DNA from: Litorivicinus sp965656605
GTDB lineage: Bacteria > Pseudomonadota > Gammaproteobacteria > Pseudomonadales > Litorivicinaceae
Length of the DNA stretch: 33,941 nt
Direction: 5' to 3'
NCBI GenBank assembly: GCA_965656605.1
Contig: CBFHLC010000020.1
Location: forward strand, 1-33,941
Shown here: positions 32,524-33,941 of the stretch, piece after piece
How the letters are laid out: each line of letters starts with the position of its first letter
Numbering within the stretch: the first letter of the stretch is position 1
The notes under the pieces: generated by a model
Databases searched by the model: none
What the model was told of the DNA's origin: nothing
Seen by the model: the letters and a program-made list of their open reading frames with translations, nothing else
Program-made: the position numbers and the translations under genes

Positions 32524-32549
32524 AAAAAAAAGCCCGCACAAGGCGGGCT
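32524..32549 (-). terminator. Intrinsic terminator of the gap gene
   Basis: Minus strand: AGCCCGC and GCGGGCT (seven GC-rich pairs, loop CTTGT, 32531-32549), followed by a run of eight T residues, 18 bases after the gap stop. It is a classic rho-independent terminator, so nqr should have its own promoter. Confidence 0.92.
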
Positions 32550-32567
32550 AATCGATCGCACAGCGGC

Positions 32568-33941
32568 TTACCCCTCGATGGGATAGGCTTTCAGTGTTGC
32601 GTTGGCCATCTTTCGCATCATGCGAACCACCTGGCAGCTATAGCCGTATTCGTTGTCATACCACACGTAGACCACTGCGCTATTGGCGTTGGTTTGGGTG
32701 GCCAGTGAATCTACCACTCCTGCCGCCCTCGAACCCACGAAATCCGAGCTAACCGCTTCCGGACTATTGGTGAAATCGACCTGCTTTTGCAGCGGCGAGT
32801 GCAAGGCAATATGACGCAAGTAATCGTTCAGCTCATCGGCGGTCACCGCATTGTCAAGCTGCAGATTCAGGATAGCCATCGACACATTAGGCGTAGGAAC
32901 ACGGATTGCGTTACCCGTCAGACGACCCTCGAAGTGCGGTAGCGCCTTAGCCACCGCTTTGGCAGCACCGGTCTCGGTCAAGACCATGTTCATTGGCGCT
33001 GCGCGGCCGCGCCGATCACCTTTGTGAAAGTTATCGATCAAGTTCTGGTCATTGGTGTAGCTGTGAACCGTCTCGACATGCCCGGACGGAACGCCGTATT
33101 TATCATCCAGCGCCTTGAGCACCGGAGTAATGGCGTTGGTGGTGCAGGACGCCGCAGACAAAATCGTGTCTGCGGAATCAATGTCTGAATCGTTCACGCC
33201 CATCACGATGTTCTTTAGATCACCCTTGCCCGGCGCAGTCAGCACCACACGCGAAACACCCGGGCTGCGAAGGTGCTGCGACAGCCCCTCGCGGTCGCGC
33301 CAAATACCGGTGTTGTCTGCAATCAACGCGTTTTTAATCCCGTACTGGGTGTAATCCACTGCATCTGGGCTGCTGGCATAAATCACTTGAATCGCGGTGC
33401 CATTGGCGTAGATCACATTGGTTTCGTGATCAACACTGATGGTGCCCTTGAACGAGCCATGAACGCTATCGCGGCGCAGCAATGAGGCTCGCTTAATCAG
33501 GTCGCTCTCGCCGCCTCGACGCACCACAATCGCGCGCAGGCGCAACGCTGCACCCGAAGGACGTTGGGCCAATAGCTCACGGGCCAACAATCGACCAATT
33601 CGGCCAAACCCGTACAGCACCACGTCAGTCTGCTCACTCAGGGCAGGCTCACCTTGCAGCAGCTTTGCGCCCGCCAACTCGTCGGTAACAAAATCCTCGA
33701 TCGATTTGTTGGCGAATAGTTTTTTGTGACGGACAACCAACTTGCCAAGATCGATATGACACGGTTTCAAATTCAGCTTTTCGACCGCGCGTAGCATCGG
33801 CAGGGTCTCAAAGACGCTCAACTCTTCACTTTCAATCTGGCGAGCAAAGCGGTGTGCCTTGATAATATCGACAACCCCGCGGTTATTGAGCAGACGCCCA
33901 AACACACTGGTTTCAATACCCCGTTCGCGCACCAGTTTTCC
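32568..33941 (-). CDS. gap: Long-form glyceraldehyde-3-phosphate dehydrogenase, 5' end outside window
   Basis: NAD(P)-dependent GAPDH with a long N-terminal extension: about 110 residues (ETSVFGRLLNNRGVVDIIKAHR and on) precede the Rossmann motif YGFGRIGRLLAREL. The catalytic Cys is in SAASCTTNAITPV, the usual His block is present, and the end has YVWYDNEYGYSCQVVRM. It resembles the roughly 490-residue GAPDH found beside nqr in Pseudomonas rather than the 330-residue glycolytic enzyme. The frame is open to the window edge (457 codons visible), and a GTG at 33932 is unlikely to be the true start; about 30 residues are missing. The direction of the reaction in vivo (glycolytic or gluconeogenic) cannot be told from the sequence. 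Confidence 0.94.
   Translation of the reverse strand, partial: GKLVRERGIETSVFGRLLNNRGVVDIIKAHRFARQIESEELSVFETLPMLRAVEKLNLKPCHIDLGKLVVRHKKLFANKSIEDFVTDELAGAKLLQGEPALSEQTDVVLYGFGRIGRLLARELLAQRPSGAALRLRAIVVRRGGESDLIKRASLLRRDSVHGSFKGTISVDHETNVIYANGTAIQVIYASSPDAVDYTQYGIKNALIADNTGIWRDREGLSQHLRSPGVSRVVLTAPGKGDLKNIVMGVNDSDIDSADTILSAASCTTNAITPVLKALDDKYGVPSGHVETVHSYTNDQNLIDNFHKGDRRGRAAPMNMVLTETGAAKAVAKALPHFEGRLTGNAIRVPTPNVSMAILNLQLDNAVTADELNDYLRHIALHSPLQKQVDFTNSPEAVSSDFVGSRAAGVVDSLATQTNANSAVVYVWYDNEYGYSCQVVRMMRKMANATLKAYPIEG

Noticed and set aside
1..33941. Mobile elements, CRISPR, phage or defence genes, tRNA/rRNA
   Set aside because: No transposase, integrase, repeat-spacer pattern, tRNA T-arm or rRNA motif was seen; gene content is ordinary core genome.

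Overview
The window looks like a chromosomal core region of a gammaproteobacterium, probably from the Oceanospirillales/Pseudomonadales side. The basis is gene order and family subtype: the lpxA-to-rpsB envelope/translation block, map-glnD-dapC-yffB-dapD-dapE with the long pseudomonad-type DapD, slyX, bolA-trhO, and an Na+-NQR cluster followed by apbE, nqrM and sthA next to a long-form GAPDH. Na+-NQR suggests a marine or salt-tolerant lifestyle, which is inference. I see no insertion sequences, phage genes, CRISPR arrays, tRNA or rRNA genes.

Layout. (1) 1-11801, minus strand. Read in the direction of transcription this is rpsB-tsf-pyrH-frr-uppS-cdsA-dxr-rseP-bamA-skp-lpxD-fabZ-lpxA (lpxA is cut by the window edge). 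It links translation factors, UMP kinase, isoprenoid and phospholipid precursors, outer-membrane protein assembly and lipid A synthesis. Many genes overlap by exactly four bases, and several start with GTG or TTG. (2) 11802-12010 is a divergent control region with a hairpin-rich rpsB leader and a map promoter. (3) 12011-19229, plus strand: map-glnD-dapC-yffB-dapD-dapE and a small two-helix membrane protein. These cover nitrogen sensing and the succinylase branch of DAP/lysine synthesis. (4) 19226-21185: a membrane-anchored cold-shock-domain protein (minus), slyX (plus), and the pair bolA-trhO (minus). (5) 21186-21448 has no protein gene. On the minus strand it holds a strong intrinsic terminator just before bolA, preceded by about 170 nt that can fold into a junction whose closing helix competes with the terminator. 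This is the best candidate in the window for something undescribed: an sRNA or a cis-acting attenuator/riboswitch. (6) 21449-23741: a PLP aminotransferase (plus) whose 3' end overlaps, antisense, the 3' end of an amidase (minus). (7) 23741-32305, minus strand: nqrABCDEF-apbE-nqrM-sthA-amidase, an almost gapless redox cluster that contains the Na+-pumping NADH dehydrogenase, its flavin and iron-sulfur maturation factors, and the soluble transhydrogenase. (8) 32306-32567: nqr leader/promoter region and the gap terminator. (9) 32568-33941: the long GAPDH gene, 5' end outside the window.

Helices and promoters were found by eye, without a folding program or database search, so they are proposals. 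Family assignments of the core genes rest on recognised motifs, lengths and order and are firm.
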